DNA from: Parelaphostrongylus tenuis
Lineage: Eukaryota > Nematoda > Chromadorea > Rhabditida > Metastrongylidae
DNA length: 64,000 bases
Reading direction: 5' to 3'
Assembly: GCA_019055375.1 (NCBI GenBank)
Contig: JAHQIW010000441.1
Location: forward strand, 1 to 64,000
Below are positions 30,501 to 41,904 of this stretch, one piece after another. Below the pieces are notes generated by a model. The model made no database searches and had not been told where the DNA came from. It worked only from the letters and a program-made list of their open reading frames with translations. The position numbers were made by a program, and so were the translations under genes. Numbering within the stretch: position 1 is the first letter of the stretch; every line of letters starts with the position of its first letter.

Positions 30501-33500
30501 GAGAAGACCAACTAACCGTCTCCATCCCCGTGCAGACACCTCACCGTTTGGTTCTAATTCACCATCAAGTAAGCATCTATTCTCAAGTGTGCTACGCTAT
30601 CCATCTTGTGGATGAAGGGATATTTTGGTACATCGCGAACATCTGACTCAATTTTCTAGGCACCTGTTCATCTCCTCCTGCTACTCAGCTCAATGCTGCT
30701 CAGCTTTTGCCACCTGCTCTTCCCCTCACCCCACCACAAAGTGCTCCTCCGCAAAAGGTATAGAAAATCTCAAGTGGTTTGCACGTATGGGCGATTCTTT
30801 CTGAGAGGTTCATGTTTTTCTATTTCTCAACTTTATAGTTTTCTCCTGGATTCTTTCGTGGTCGAAGCCGATCTCCAGCTGACCGCGTAGAACCACAGCG
30901 AACACGAGCAGTTGTCAACAAATTCGCACATGAGGACTGGGAGGTGCCGGCCTGTTGCTGTCACGATATTCGAAATTTTGTGTATTGTTGATTTCTTAGA
31001 TCGATGAGAAACAAATCACGTTACAATGCAAGGTTGGCTCTGGCTCGTTTGGAACAGTGTATCGTGGAGAATACTTTGGTCTTGTTGCTGTGAAGAAATT
31101 GAATGTGGGGGAGCCCACTCTGCAACAACTTCAAGCTTTTAAAAATGAGGTACTTCCTACTGAGAACATTTACTTTCTTTCCCTTCATATTTTTTCATGT
31201 AGATTCTGTTTTCTTCGGAGAGAAGGTGGCATAGATAGCGCTCTGACCCTTGCTGCTGAGAATTGTTTTTTTGTTATATGGGCCAAGGTTAAGCCTAATA
31301 TAGGATAAAGCTTTTGGCGTTAATCAATTTGTGGAGGATGCGCCATGCATTCGACCTTGCGAAGCATCGTTGGAGATGAGTGAATGCATAAATGCAAAAT
31401 AAATGAATCACTCACGATGGCCCACCGATGTATCTAAGTCAGTGCTGCTATCCTGATAGGCGAGTCTGGTATCAATTCACTGATCTCAGGCGATGGAAAG
31501 GCCTGGTGAGCCTTTGAGAGCGGTATCGAAGCACCCACCACGTTGTGTGTCGCTGGGCCACGTCTAATCCACTACGCTACATAAGCCCAGACCAGGTTTA
31601 CGCATCAAAATCTTCGGTGTACTCGTCTTATTTGGCCATGGTGGACTCCTTCCGCGTCCTCTGCGTGATCTGAGGTCTTGTTGTCAGACAGCACACCCTC
31701 ACTTTGTCATGTGTTCTGAGTAGGGGCCCTCTGGTTGAAGAATGCTTGAATGACAGCTTTTATAGTAGCTGAATCGTAGGTCTTTGAAGAAGTGAACATA
31801 GGAATAGCATTGTCCGCCCTCACAGCTCACGCTACTTCAGTAATTTCTTCAATAAAGTGAAAATCATCTGATAGATGGGATCTGTTTCCAAACTTTGACT
31901 GTCATATTGTTACCGTTTCCTCATTGTATCACTGTGTCACCGAGTGCTCCGAATGTGATCAGCTGACTGATAGGAATGATCTGTGCTTCATGTGTTTACT
32001 TTCATATTTCAACATCACTACATCACAATGTGTTCATCATGTTTATTTATTAATTTGCTTATGTACGCAACCCGTCATCACAGTTTTTGTTCTACTGATC
32101 CCATTACTTCTAGAATTCGATTCGTTTGTTTCGCCTCCTTATTGAATGACGTAGAATACTGGTCGAGCATGTCTCCTTGCAATCTCGGGGATTATGTGGC
32201 TGTGGCGTTCCATAGGCGTCCATTGCTGACTGCCGTAGAGAATTGGGTATCGCAACTCACTCGGCCTGACGGCGCATCACACCCGATCGTGCTCATCGGC
32301 GCCAGAATTTCGATTGTAAATGAGTTGGTAATGAAGAAAATCGGCTCTTATAGAGAGCTCTGATCTCATGAATTCTTCGATGTTTTTTCTTAATTGTTTT
32401 TTTCAAGTGAGAATATACGCGAGCACGCTTAGTCTTAGGCTTAAAACATTGGTAGGACCAGAGCTCTCCACTAGCGTCAGGATACCCTCCAGAGAACCGT
32501 AAAGTATGAGTCACGTTTTCCAGTTACTGTGAGTCATGTACTCCAATCAGTGCAAGTCGATGCTTATGGAAGCGGTCAAGCGGACCTTGTTACTTAATCC
32601 ACAACGTAATAAGAGCAATCAAATCTTGCGTAACTGACTTAATAGCAAGGTGATCGAGAAATGTCAACGGATACACGGCATGCAAGTAAGGGACTTCCTC
32701 AAACATGCGATGTTCAGTGAAAGTCAGTGGTAAACTGTCGATATCAAGAAGCATTATGCAGAGACCTAGCTACATGGAGTGGAATTTTTCTCATTCGAGC
32801 TTTTTTTACGATTCATTTCTGCAATGCATGGAAGGATTCTCTTGAAGCGACGTTATTTCTCAGTGAAAGCCGAGCTTTTGCATGATGATAGCGCTACTTA
32901 CGTTATTCGTGATCGTATCAGTTCACCAGGACTCGTATTGCAACATTTCCTCGAAGTTTAATTGAAGTCGGAGGAGAATTTATCGGAACGAGAATTCATT
33001 TATGTAGCTGTCATTCTTATTGAGCTTCTGATTCCAGTAATATAGCCGTTGTGGTCTGTGTCGTTCTATCAGAAAGTCTTCTTTGTGAACGATGAATTAT
33101 CGAATGTAAAGACTTGGGCAAGTGTTCATAAAGCATCTTCTAACTGGAAAGTCTTTTAGGTAGCTGTACTGAAGAAAACTCGTCATTTGAATGTACTTCT
33201 CTTTATGGGTTGGGTACGGGAGCCATCGCTTGCAATTGTAACTCAGTGGTGTGAAGGCAGTAGTTTATACAAACACATTCACGTAGTCGGTGAGTCTTCT
33301 CTCGATCTTTGTTTACTTTATAATGTTATGTATGAATTAATGACGACCAGTCCACTATGGGAGTCTAAAGTTTTGTCAAGAAGACTCACACCGCTGGTGG
33401 GGAACCTTTCGAGCCATCACACTGCACGTTCTAATAGATTTCCGATCCATGCTTTCATGGAATCGAGTTTTGTATTCGCTGCAATATACATAAGTTTAAC

Positions 33501-36500
33501 CATTTTTCATGCATTTAAGTTCTTTCTTTACTGTCGTTCAAAGCACCTTCTTGCGGTTATTTTGATAAATAACATTCATACATTTGTATCAAGATGGATT
33601 TGTCCCAAGAGCTGTAACCATTGTTGATGCTACAGGAGTATTGTTGCGTGCCAAAACACCACTTGAACGCAGGTGATACTCGTGTAGCATCAACAGTCGT
33701 TTTTGCTTTCGGGACAATTCCATTTGTAACAAATGTGCAAGTGTTATATATCAACATAACCGCAAAAAAATTGCTCTTAACGATAGTAGAAACAAAAATT
33801 TGAATAACCAACAAAAACGAAAAAGTTCGAAAAATTCCTGCTATCCCAATAGTCGAAGGCACGCATCTCGATGATGACTGAAACACCGGCTCAACTCTCT
33901 CCCGAGGTCCAATTCTGCATATATTTCAGCATTCTGAAATCTGTAATTGTAACATCATAACATCGAATCCAGTATCCTGTTATCAAAGCGGCGAAACAAA
34001 TGATTCTTGTACATTTTTTCTGTGCTCTTCAACAATAAACTGTTTACTTCCTTAGGTCAAATGTGAAAGCATTGATTTCAGAACCGCATGTGGAGTTTGA
34101 AATGAGCACCGTTCTCGATATTTTCAAGCAGATCACTTTGGGAATGAACTATCTGCACTCGAAAAGTATTATTCATAGGTAACTGCCGTTTGCCTAGAAT
34201 TTAGCTGTTTAATTAGAAATTGTGAAGGAAGGGAGGAGTGGGAGGCTGTGATCAAGGCTTGTGGTCAATTGCGCAGGTTATGATCGACGCGGAGTTCTCT
34301 AACCCAATACTCTCTACCAATAAATGAGTGCCCTACGGAACGCCCCACAGCGTGGTTATCCTCGAGATTAATAGATGTGCTCAGCCAGTATCTTACGGCG
34401 TTCATGAAAAAGACAGTTCCTTAATGAGGTGGTGAACGCGAGGCGACGTATTGAATGCTAAAGTACTGGGACCCACCCGCATAGAAAAAAAAATAGTGAT
34501 ACGGGCAGATAAAGTGATAAAAATTATTATTAGCCGTTGGTCGTGTAACCTTTGAAAACGTGTTTGGAGTGGAGTGTATTAGTATGCTTCTATAACCATT
34601 TCGAGAACGTGGACCCACCTTTGCATCTCTAACCCCAGCGTGGGAACGCGTCGAATGTAATTATCTCAACTCACTTGTATTATTGTTGCTATCTTCCTAC
34701 GTAATATTATGTGTGAATATATTATGTTGTTATAATTAGGGAAATAGCAACAATGATACAATCAAAATTTTACAATAATACATTCAATGCGTTCTCGCAC
34801 TGTGGGTTAGAGATGCAGAAGAGGTGGGTCCACGGTCCCGAATGGGATGAATTTTGCTATCAATTCCTGTTCAATCCTTTCGATATGCCGGCCATATACG
34901 GCTGACTGGCTGTTCGAACGGTTACAAAGTGCGGGTGACTTATTAAAAAATACTTCTACAGACTCAGGATGAAATTCTGTCGTCTAATAACGATACAGTC
35001 TCATTACAAACATAAATTCACCAAATAAATACCAAATTTTTTGTTGGAGGTCGCGCCAATGTTCGTGCGTATTTCTGCACAGCGCGGCTTCGCGTGCATC
35101 GTTTTCGCTACATGTCGTGACGAAGGGGTTGATCTTCTGAAATTATTGACTAACCTCCCTACCATGTCATGCAGCGACGCAACTATGAATCTTACTTGTA
35201 TATGAAAGGCTTGCATTACTTGGCGATGATTTTTCTTGTAAGCACTAAAAATTGGAGCTTCTTACCTTTTTTGTATATGTGCAAGGGCTCGATACTATCA
35301 TTCACTTTTTTTCTCTGTAACTTGCTCTCATAATGCACTACTTATTTTATTTTGTACTGGTGGAGATTTTGGCGGCTTTCGGTGCATACTTCATTTTTTC
35401 TTTTGTAAACATATCGTGATGTTCTTGAGCATCATGCAGTTTTTATTGTTGCAGGGATTTGAAAACAACAACATTTTTCTTATGGATGACATGAGTACTG
35501 TGAAGATTGGAGATTTCGGTCTCGCAACCAGTAAAAACACGATGGAGCGGTGGTCAGCAAAGTCAGCAACCAACAGGCAGCATTCTTTGGATGGTACTGT
35601 TGCTCACCTTCTTGTTCAGCTCTCATCTACTAAGGTGCTGTTTGATTTCTCTATAAGCCAAAACTTTAGGCGCCAGAAGTGATTCGCATGCAAGACTCTA
35701 ATCCCTATACGACACTCTCCGACGTCTACTCATTTGGTATTGTAATGTACGAAGTGCTTTCAAGTTCGTTACCGTATTCGAACATAAATAACAGAGATCA
35801 GATTTTGTTCATGGTGAGATTTACCTATGTTTTTATTCCCATAACAGTACTTTCAACAGGTGTTGGCTAATATAAGAACGTCAGGCGTAAACGGGTCAAA
35901 GAATAAAGAAGAAAAGTAAAGAACGTGTCACTTGCAAGGTTTAGCTCTGTGACCACTTTGTCAAACTTGTCAAGAGCACTGAATCGGCAAAGAACAAAGT
36001 TACAATATTTTGCATGTAATGACGAAACTTTGTCTATCAGCAGGAGCTGCGGGAATTCTTGTAATATGTGCACACGTCTAAATCGCATCAGTACATATAT
36101 ACGTGCATACGTGTATATGTGTACGTATGTGCATGTATATGCGCGAAGATGCGCATGTATACGTGTGTATGTATGTGCATGTACAAATGTATATGTGCAT
36201 GTATGCGTGTGTATGTGCGTACGTATACCTATATATCCATGTACATCATGTCACCGTGTCTTTAGCAAAACATCAGCTAACTGCAAACCGTGATCTTCTT
36301 CTGACTACTACAGGACAATAAAGAGTTCTTTTCGAAAATAAAGTTACTGTGGAAATCGCCGAAATTTGAGCTATCAAAAACTTATTAAACGTCCAGCGGA
36401 AAAGCTAACTTCTAAGGGAAATGCTTGAATGTAAAAGATCTTCTGGTTTTACTGTTAAAACGCATAAACGGAGGCCATTTGGAGAATGAAGGTATATGGA

Positions 36501-37548
36501 AATATGAAGGAAATGTAAATAATATATCGTAGAAATGTTCGCTAAAATTTTAAATGTAGCCTTTTCATGGATACTTAATTTTTTCCTTTGAGAGTGTGGA
36601 TTGTAAATGGAGCAAATCGTTATTTCTAATAAAAGTAACCTTACTGAGGTCTGTTCTATCATATTTGAACACCTTATTGACGTAAATCCCACATGTTGAC
36701 CAAAAAGTATGAATTTCTTTAGAAAAACTGCCACATTGACCTTGGAGCAAGCGGGCTCTCTTCGTAGCCGTTCCGAGCCACCCGCCAGTCCAAAAATGGC
36801 GCCATCCGCAAAGCGATATACACAACAATAATATAATATATTAAGAGCGCACGTGGCGCAGTGGTTAGAGGTACCCTGCGTCGCACGCGAGGAAATATGA
36901 GAGTATAATTTACAAGGTGAACTGTCTCTGCACTCACATTTTTCCTCGTTGCATGAGATGGTCGCCTTGTTTCTGTTTTACACTTCATAGATATTTGCAA
37001 ATCAATTAAGGATAAAAATGTTAATTGGGGCGAATAAGATATAGTGGCGAACCTCAGCAAATGGCATTGGCTAGTGAAGCAATTGTTCCGACATTGTTAT
37101 GGTTACTGCTGATGCTTTTCTTCGAAATGACTTTTCTTCTCAATGTATTATATGGTTGAGTTATTGCTTGTTTTTTCAGGTTGGTCGTGGATATCTGAGG
37201 CCTGATGTTTCCAAGATTCGATCGGATACCCCCAAGTCGTTGTTAGCACTCTATGAACGTTGTATTAAGTTTAATCGCGACGAGAGACCAGAATTCAGTG
37301 AGGTTCGCGTTTGAATTATTCATTTTGTGTTTTTTCCCAATAAATGACCAAAATTCTGCAATTTTTTCAATGACTTATATATTTTTTTGTAGGTGCTAGA
37401 CAAATTACGCGGTATTTCTCTTCCGAAACTAACTAGATCGACTTCTGCTCCGAGCTTGTGTAGCGGGATTCTCGATACTGCAGAGTCATTCGGAAACTTC
37501 AGTTCAAACACACCACGCACTACACACCATCTCTGGGGATATCTTTAA
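24514..37548 (+). CDS. lin-45: Raf serine/threonine protein kinase (LIN-45 ortholog)
   Basis: MAP3K that acts between Ras and MEK in the cytoplasm and at the plasma membrane. Exons: 24514-24650, 24728-24908, 27595-27753, 28391-28492, 28566-28708, 28797-28883, 29360-29417, 30294-30330, 30395-30568, 30660-30757, 30839-30943, 31000-31149, 33160-33289, 34082-34178, 35455-35593, 35670-35813, 37180-37302, 37393-37548. The total is 2220 bases, about 739 residues. Domains in order: Ras-binding domain about 50-125 ([22 protein letters not shown]); C1 zinc finger about 136-185 ([22 protein letters not shown]); CR2 14-3-3 site RSSSAPN near 270; kinase from about 428 with [29 protein letters not shown] and [10 protein letters not shown]-terminal 14-3-3 site RSTSAPS near 705. 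Introns are large and repeat-filled. Exon 15 carries two opposing one-base frame changes (see findings). The start ATG at 24514 is the first plausible one in frame; 24484 is an alternative. Exon 3 uses an unusual TTCAAG acceptor. Confidence 0.9.
25015..25890. mobile_element. Penelope-type foldback with a nested RTE 3' end, lin-45 intron 2
   Basis: The left end AACAGCTGACGTCTCGACAG and right end CTGCCGAAATGTCAGCTGTT are inverted copies of the Penelope-like terminal motif (also at 62120/62850). Both retain decayed minimal hammerhead cores. Inside, 25125-25385 is a minus-strand RTE 3' end. Confidence 0.6.
25125..25385 (-). mobile_element. RTE 3' fragment, minus strand
   Basis: Reverse complement matches 4055-4310 of the RTE copy closely (GTACCCGCTCGAGTCACTCG, GCGAGGAGGACCCCACTGGG). 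Nucleotide identity is high, so this insertion is fairly recent, but the frame is disrupted. Confidence 0.75.
26515..26640 (+). mobile_element. mariner N-terminal fragment, plus strand
   Basis: [20 protein letters not shown] is the first helix-turn-helix of a mariner transposase. It is followed immediately by a second mariner piece in the opposite direction. Confidence 0.55.
26629..26992 (-). mobile_element. mariner N-terminal fragment, minus strand
   Basis: Starts [20 protein letters not shown], continues [17 protein letters not shown] and, in the next frame, [18 protein letters not shown], in the order expected for the mariner DNA-binding domain. Frame changes and lost catalytic domain mark it as dead. 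Confidence 0.6.
28020..28160. repeat. MITE-like debris in lin-45 intron 3
   Basis: GGGATTTAGGCTATCGAATG resembles the common TIR block seen at 10049, 38458 and 55700. No matched right end. Confidence 0.3.
28947..28972. repeat. (AT)n microsatellite
   Basis: Uninterrupted AT dinucleotides in lin-45 intron 6. Confidence 0.8.
28979..29250. repeat. tRNA-like foldback element, lin-45 intron 6
   Basis: Left module (minus) has GACTTGGATTCAACTCTCAC; right module (plus) has GACGGATTCAACTCCTCTGA. Ends ATATGCTTATCCTTGGACCT and ATCGTTCTGCTTATCTCA are loosely inverted. Confidence 0.5.
29928..30195. repeat. tRNA-like foldback element, lin-45 intron 7
   Basis: Left TTTAATGATGTGAAGTACTT and right AGTTTTCACATGTCTCAGCA ends are inverted. 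Right module has a T-arm-like GCGGGTTCAATTCCTGTC; left module has its inverse. Confidence 0.6.
31305..31590 (-). repeat. tRNA-derived SINE family B, minus strand, lin-45 intron 12
   Basis: Minus-strand head TAGCGTAGTGGATTAGACGT, body with GATGAATACATCGG-like and CGAATGCATGGCGCATCC blocks. Full-length copy. Confidence 0.65.
32065..32330 (-). repeat. SINE-like family C, minus strand, lin-45 intron 12
   Basis: Shares CCGTCATCACAGTTTTTGTT, GACGTAGAATACTGG and GGCTGTGGCGTTCCATA with 44195-44480. The head of that copy is tRNA-like. Confidence 0.5.
32331..33159. other. lin-45 intron 12, distal part
   Basis: No recognisable element. The exon at 33160 ([15 protein letters not shown]) follows. Confidence 0.35.
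33545..33772. repeat. Palindromic repeat, lin-45 intron 13
   Basis: Left GCGGTTATTTTGATAAATAA and right TTATATATCAACATAACCGC are inverted, as are AAGATGGATTTGTCCC and GGGACAATTCCATTTG, and TGTTGATGCTACAGGAGT and its mate. Spacer about 25 bases. Foldback MITE. Confidence 0.7.
34600..34850. repeat. Foldback repeat family F, copy 2, lin-45 intron 14
   Basis: Ends GAGAACGTGGACCCACCTTT and AGAGGTGGGTCCACGGTCCC. Inner inverted blocks GCATCTCTAACCCCAGCGTG and TGTGGGTTAGAGATGCAGAA, then AATAGCAACAATGATACAAT against ATTGTTGCTATCTTCC. Confidence 0.7.
34851..35454. other. lin-45 intron 14, distal part
   Basis: AT-rich, no recognised element. Confidence 0.3.
36085..36250. repeat. Purine/pyrimidine alternating simple repeat, lin-45 intron 16
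   Basis: About 160 bases dominated by GTATAC, GTATGT, GTGCAT and TACGTG steps. This is low-complexity alternating R-Y sequence. Confidence 0.8.
36840..36895 (+). repeat. SINE family B head fragment, lin-45 intron 16
   Basis: GAGCGCACGTGGCGCAGTGG followed by TTAGAGGTACC, the tRNA-like 5' head only. Confidence 0.55.
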
Positions 37549-38298
37549 GTGTCCAAGGTCTGCTAGACCACTAATTTTCTTGAAAATATCTGGTAATACG
37601 TGAAATATTTGATATCAAGCGAGAGTTGAACCTGTGATTCACCCATACGGAAAACGCTTGCTAGCACTCAATCATCAATGCAACCGCTCTTTCTTCGATT
37701 TTGGTTTTATCAAACTTTTATCTGACTTATCAGCCACGTGCTGGGATCTTTCGGCTCTCCGACTCTTTTCGATCAAGCACGAGATGAGGTGGAATTTCCT
37801 TGTTTCAAATCTCGATTAAACAGTTTCTATTAGTACCTATTGGCATTTGACCACTATAACTTAGTTCTCAGTTTTTTCAGTTTCAAAAATGTACACATCC
37901 AAAAAAAGCTGACTAATCTAGACCAATTGTAAATGTCATGCAAAACATATCGCGAGCTGTTTAGTAAGGACACATCTGCTGAACTAGCAAATATCGAATA
38001 AATTTCAGCAAATTTTATCGGTTCCTCAACATTTATACGTTGTAATTTTAGCGAAAACAAAAAATCTCCCCTTGTTCTGTTTCTTGTGGAAAATTCTTGT
38101 TCTAGTTCTCTAGTTTAATGTGGCTAGCTCGGAACAGTCACAGCACTTTAGAACGAGCACCGCAATTTATTGAGGAACGAAGCTCTCTAGGACAGATTCA
38201 GTTTGAAAGTGACTTTCATGGCGTTTTGTATTCGGTTTTACAGTTAATTTTTTTTGTAAGCCAAAGTACGAGGTTGCTATTGTACAGTTTTCTCGATC
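37549..38298. other. 3' flank of lin-45
   Basis: Includes the 3' UTR; no clear AATAAA signal close to the stop. Nothing else recognised. Confidence 0.3.
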
Positions 38299-38334
38299 AG
38301 TTGACGTTTCGGCAGGGTCGCCTTCTTCAGAGCC
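38299..38334 (-). ncRNA. Minimal Penelope-type hammerhead motif
   Basis: Minus strand: GGCU, CUGAAGA, stem II GGC/GCC with a six-base loop, GAAA, ACGU stem III, triplet GUC, AACU. Core is canonical; stem I is weak (two mismatches). No Penelope ORF remains beside it. Confidence 0.5.
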
Positions 38335-38437
38335 TGGAAAGATCGGGTTGCCCACGGTCGCAATCTCGTCCTAGACTTGCAAACAAAAAGTAGTGACTTA
38401 AACGTCAGACAGCGACAAATCAATCCAGCCCTCCGTT

Positions 38438-39098
38438 GACAAGAATTTTTCATCAATTAGTATTAGTAAGCCACTCGAAGGCTTAAATCTCTGGCTAGCG
38501 CGGTACGTGAATAGTTTTGGAAAGGACCCTTTTTCAACGCTTTCGGCGTAAGGAAAACGTTTGTGTTTCTCTTATGCGTTTTTTTTCTCGTAAGACAGAG
38601 CTCTTTCTCTCAGACTATTGAGGATCATTCGATAGAGTAGGATCAATATTCCAACGCTGTGCTTATTTTCTGGAAAGACCAATGCATCAGGGAAAATAAA
38701 TTAACTCACGCGAGCATGTGCTTTTTGGCCAACTCATGGGCTAGTGGGGTGGAGTAGATGGGGTTTTCTCGGTTATCGATCGACGGCGCTCAGACGGATT
38801 ACATGTACAGTGCGATCTTGGTTATTTGATCAACAAATTATTCCTCTGGTTTGAAAGGAACTCCGGATTAAACGAATGACTCTGATGGTAAGAAATTTCG
38901 TATACACGTGATTTTACATGTGCTTTTGGTGCTTTCAGCAAAGTAATAGCAGAATTGCGCTACCGATGTAAAACATACTTTTATCTTGGATTTTACAGCT
39001 TTATAAAAGAGTGTTTCGAGAAAGCGGCCACGTAGCGCTTTAGCCAGAGATTTAAGCTTTCGAACGATTACTAACACTCCTGTGAAAAGTTCTTGTTC
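38438..39098. repeat. TIR/MITE element
   Basis: Left AAGAATTTTTCATCAATTAG with GTAAGCCACTCGAAGGCTTA, and right GAAAAGTTCTTG preceded by AAGCTTTCGAACGATTACTA, form long imperfect inverted repeats. The AGCGCTAC-type inner blocks also pair. No coding capacity. Confidence 0.55.
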
Positions 39099-40020
39099 AT
39101 CGAATGGGATTGCATATTCATTAGTCGCCTTCTAACATATAAGAATCTTAAAAAAACTGTAGCTTTTTCAACGAATGCCGAGGTCAGTGGAGAGTCGGTC
39201 TTGTTAAATTCAAGGGTGATTTGAACGAGGGCCATGTTAAAGATTGAAAAAAAACTTTCAATTTTGTTATGATGTTTAAGGCAAAATCTAATGACTGCCA
39301 CAAAGATTATATTTTGTGGGATTCATTTTAGTTCACGGGTTGTCACGGTTCCTTGCAAATCTGACACATTGATTATTCTTCTGATGAACTATAAGCAAAG
39401 TAGTAACCTGAAACTGCCTATTCTCGTCACTTTTTACATGGTACTCGGTAAACTGCTTCATACCCTTTTCAATACATTATAGGATTTGTTATCTCGTTAT
39501 TGTCATAGTTTCACTAACTCGGAAATGTTGGTAGTACTTTTTGGCGTGAACTTTACCCTCAAGAGCATTTCCAATTTGATATATCAAGTTTTTACTTAGG
39601 AGTTAGAATACTGTTAGAGCCGCTTGTCTTCGCCAGTTCATACGAGATCTTTCTTAAACATCGTCAGAAAGCGCGAAATCATTGTGACTTGCTTTCTCGA
39701 ACTGTCGTTTCTGCGTATTCCGCAGAATACCACTACTTATCCGGTCTGTTCTTTTTCCACAGATTTATGTTTGGGTTTATCCTCCACTAGGGCTGATATC
39801 TTTGTTTAGATTCTTTTTTAGCGAAAGAGGAGTCGCAGATTTGCTCTGCCTGCAGAGCAGTGCCATATTTTAATGAAAGCGCAATAATATCGATTCAAGG
39901 TCGTTGCCAAATTATCTTATGTGGTGTAGTGACGCGAGCTTTTATTTCTGAGGAAATTTAATGTTCTGTGCCGACATGTGCTCACCAGACCAAACCGGTT
40001 TAACGTTACCTGCTGACAGC
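39099..40020. other. Unannotated intergenic stretch
   Basis: No recognised gene or repeat. Confidence 0.3.
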
Positions 40021-40165
40021 TTCAATAATTATGTCGAAGAAAGAGTGATAGCAATGCGGTGGCACTGGTGGAGTATTGGCAACACGCGCCCCCCGGTATG
40101 GGTGAAACTGAGGTTCAACTTCGCAGTGTCAAATATTTCGTGTATCATTCAACATGTTTAGACGT
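40020..40165 (+). repeat. tRNA-like arm
   Basis: GGTGGCACTGGTGGAGTATT and GTATGGGTGAAACTGAGGTT resemble the plus-strand module at 694; the end TTTCGTGTATCATTCAACAT matches the family 3' end. Left arm absent. Confidence 0.45.
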
Positions 40166-40829
40166 GAATTCTTGTATAGTCGTGTTGAAGACATTTAGCC
40201 TTTTTTCAGGTTGTGTGATGTTCACCGTTGCTGAATGCAATGTGTTGTTGGGTCTATCCAGTGTCTTTGATCCGTTTGTGTAGTGATTCTGTGATACTCT
40301 TTTTATAAATGGGTACATAATTGTTATTTCTCTCCATCTGAAACCTTGTAAAAATCTTCTTCCACTATTGTACCGGTACAATCAGATGGACTGTAATCCT
40401 TCGTGTGAATGCATAATTAGAAAAACTTGTCATTCACGCACTAAGCGATTATCTGAGATCTATTCACCACCATTATCAGAGTATTTGACGAGGTCTAATT
40501 CGAGTTTTTCCAGTACCTTTCCAGAGACGTTGACCACTTTCCATATTGCCAAGTTGTTACTGAAAGTCTGTATTTCTCCAGTTTATGCAAAAAGCCTTGT
40601 TCTATAGGATCTTCATTGGTGTAGTACGTGATGATTACAGTGCTATATTCTTTGCAATTGTGATTGATGTGAACCCATTGGAAGTATCTGTACTATCTAA
40701 TCTTCAGCATTCCTCTTATCGGGTAAAAGTAAATTGCTTATCTAATTCTTTTTCTTTTCGCTCGAAACTATAGTGGATGGTGCAACAATACCTTTCAATC
40801 GATTTATCTTTTGAGCCTTAAAAACTCCA
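40166..40829. other. Unannotated intergenic stretch
   Basis: Nothing recognised. Confidence 0.3.
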
Positions 40830-40882
40830 TTTACTCTGATCGAATGTTTTAAGGTTTTTAGAAGTTTGGTATGACATCTCTA

Positions 40883-40929
40883 GTGGTATACGTACGTTTC
40901 GGCGTTCTCGCCCGCTTCATCAGTATCAC
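40883..40929 (-). ncRNA. Hammerhead ribozyme motif (type I), left arm of foldback copy 4
   Basis: Minus strand: GUGAUA, CUGAUGA, stem II GCG/CGC with an eight-base loop, GAAA, stem III ACGU/ACGU without a loop, triplet GUA, UACCAC. Both core boxes canonical. Stem I has one mismatch. Confidence 0.7.
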
Positions 40930-41266
40930 ATGCCATTTGGCTCACCAATATTATTAGGAATCGTGGCCGAAGAAGTGTCAATCCATGTCAGTTGAGATGG
41001 TCACTTGATGTTGCGTTCTTTCGGAGTGATTGAGGGTCGTCTAGAATGGCTTACGACTGTTATGGAGCATATGCAACGATACCTTTCAATCGACTTTTGA
41101 GGGGCTTGGTTTAGAAATTGAACATAGTGTGATAGAATGTTCCAACATCCGTAAGCTATGCAATCAACAATCAATCACTCTGGAAAAATACAACATTTAG
41201 GAATTATTTCACTCTTGTAGTGATAATTCTTCGGCAACGATTCTTAGCAATAGTAGTGGCAAGCCG

Positions 41267-41313
41267 AAGGCACTGATGAGGCGTGGGCGAACGCCGAAGC
41301 GTACGTATAGCAC
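41267..41313 (+). ncRNA. Partly degenerate hammerhead motif, right arm of foldback copy 4
   Basis: CUGAUGA, stem II GGCG/CGCC (perfect four pairs), GAAG, ACGU-type stem III, triplet GUA, UAGCAC. A15.1 is changed to G and the 5' strand of stem I is not conserved. Confidence 0.5.
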
Positions 41314-41375
41314 TGGAGATGCCATACCAGACCTCTGAAAGGCTTGAATCATTCTATCAGACTATATAGTGGATG

Positions 41376-41904
41376 ATCTCTGCTGACATCTATCAGTTCA
41401 AGTTTCTCTGTTTTCTGAGTGATCTAAAATAGCTGCAGTACTGCGCACAAGACCAGCGATAATTCTTAGATTTTTTGATTTTTGATAGTCATTCGATAGT
41501 TTTGAGAACAGCGAGCGATTTCAACAATATACTTTGTTTTTGAGAGGACGTTTTAGAGGCGTCCGTAGCAGCGAATATAATATTTTAATCTCACTTGATT
41601 TTTTGTTTGCTTGGCTGGGTCCTTTAGATAGATTTTCTTCAGACTTTTCATTAATCGTTTGACAGCGTTAATCTCGTTGATTCTGAAACAATGTTCAGCT
41701 TTCAAAAAGGTTTTATATAGCGTTTCAAAAGCAGGGACAAGATTACGTTCCACTTTCCAAGTTTTCTCTCGCTAGCATGAGATTAACTTTAGCCCTCTGG
41801 GGACCGCAGTTGGTCGCTGTGCGCGCGCGCGAATTTCGTTAATTAAATAGGGGCATTATTTTTTCTTGTATGAAGTGAATCCAGTCTTACATTTACCGCG
41901 ATTC
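41376..41904. other. Unannotated spacer with MITE debris
   Basis: GATAGTCATTCGATAGTTTT at 41486 resembles the common TIR block. A short GC run (GCGCGCGCGC) lies at 41821. Confidence 0.3.

Larger units (their letters stand above)
40830..41375. repeat. Foldback element carrying hammerhead motifs on both arms (copy 4)
   Basis: Left arm has TTTAAGGTTTTTAGAAGTTT then GGTATGACATCTCTAGTGG; right arm has the inverse CTGGAGATGCCATACCAGAC then CTGAAAGGCTTGAATCATTC. ATACCTTTCAATCGA occurs twice (40789, 41079). Minus-strand hammerhead in the left arm, plus-strand in the right. Confidence 0.65.

Noticed and set aside
34056..34081. Upstream acceptor (CTTAG at 34055) for lin-45 exon 14
   Set aside because: The TTTCAG at 34081 gives the correct phase and the V-E-P-H-V-E-F-E-M continuity.
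36103..36321. Overlapping frames rich in C, Y, V, M in the simple repeat
   Set aside because: All arise from the alternating GTAT/GCAT tract, not from coding selection.
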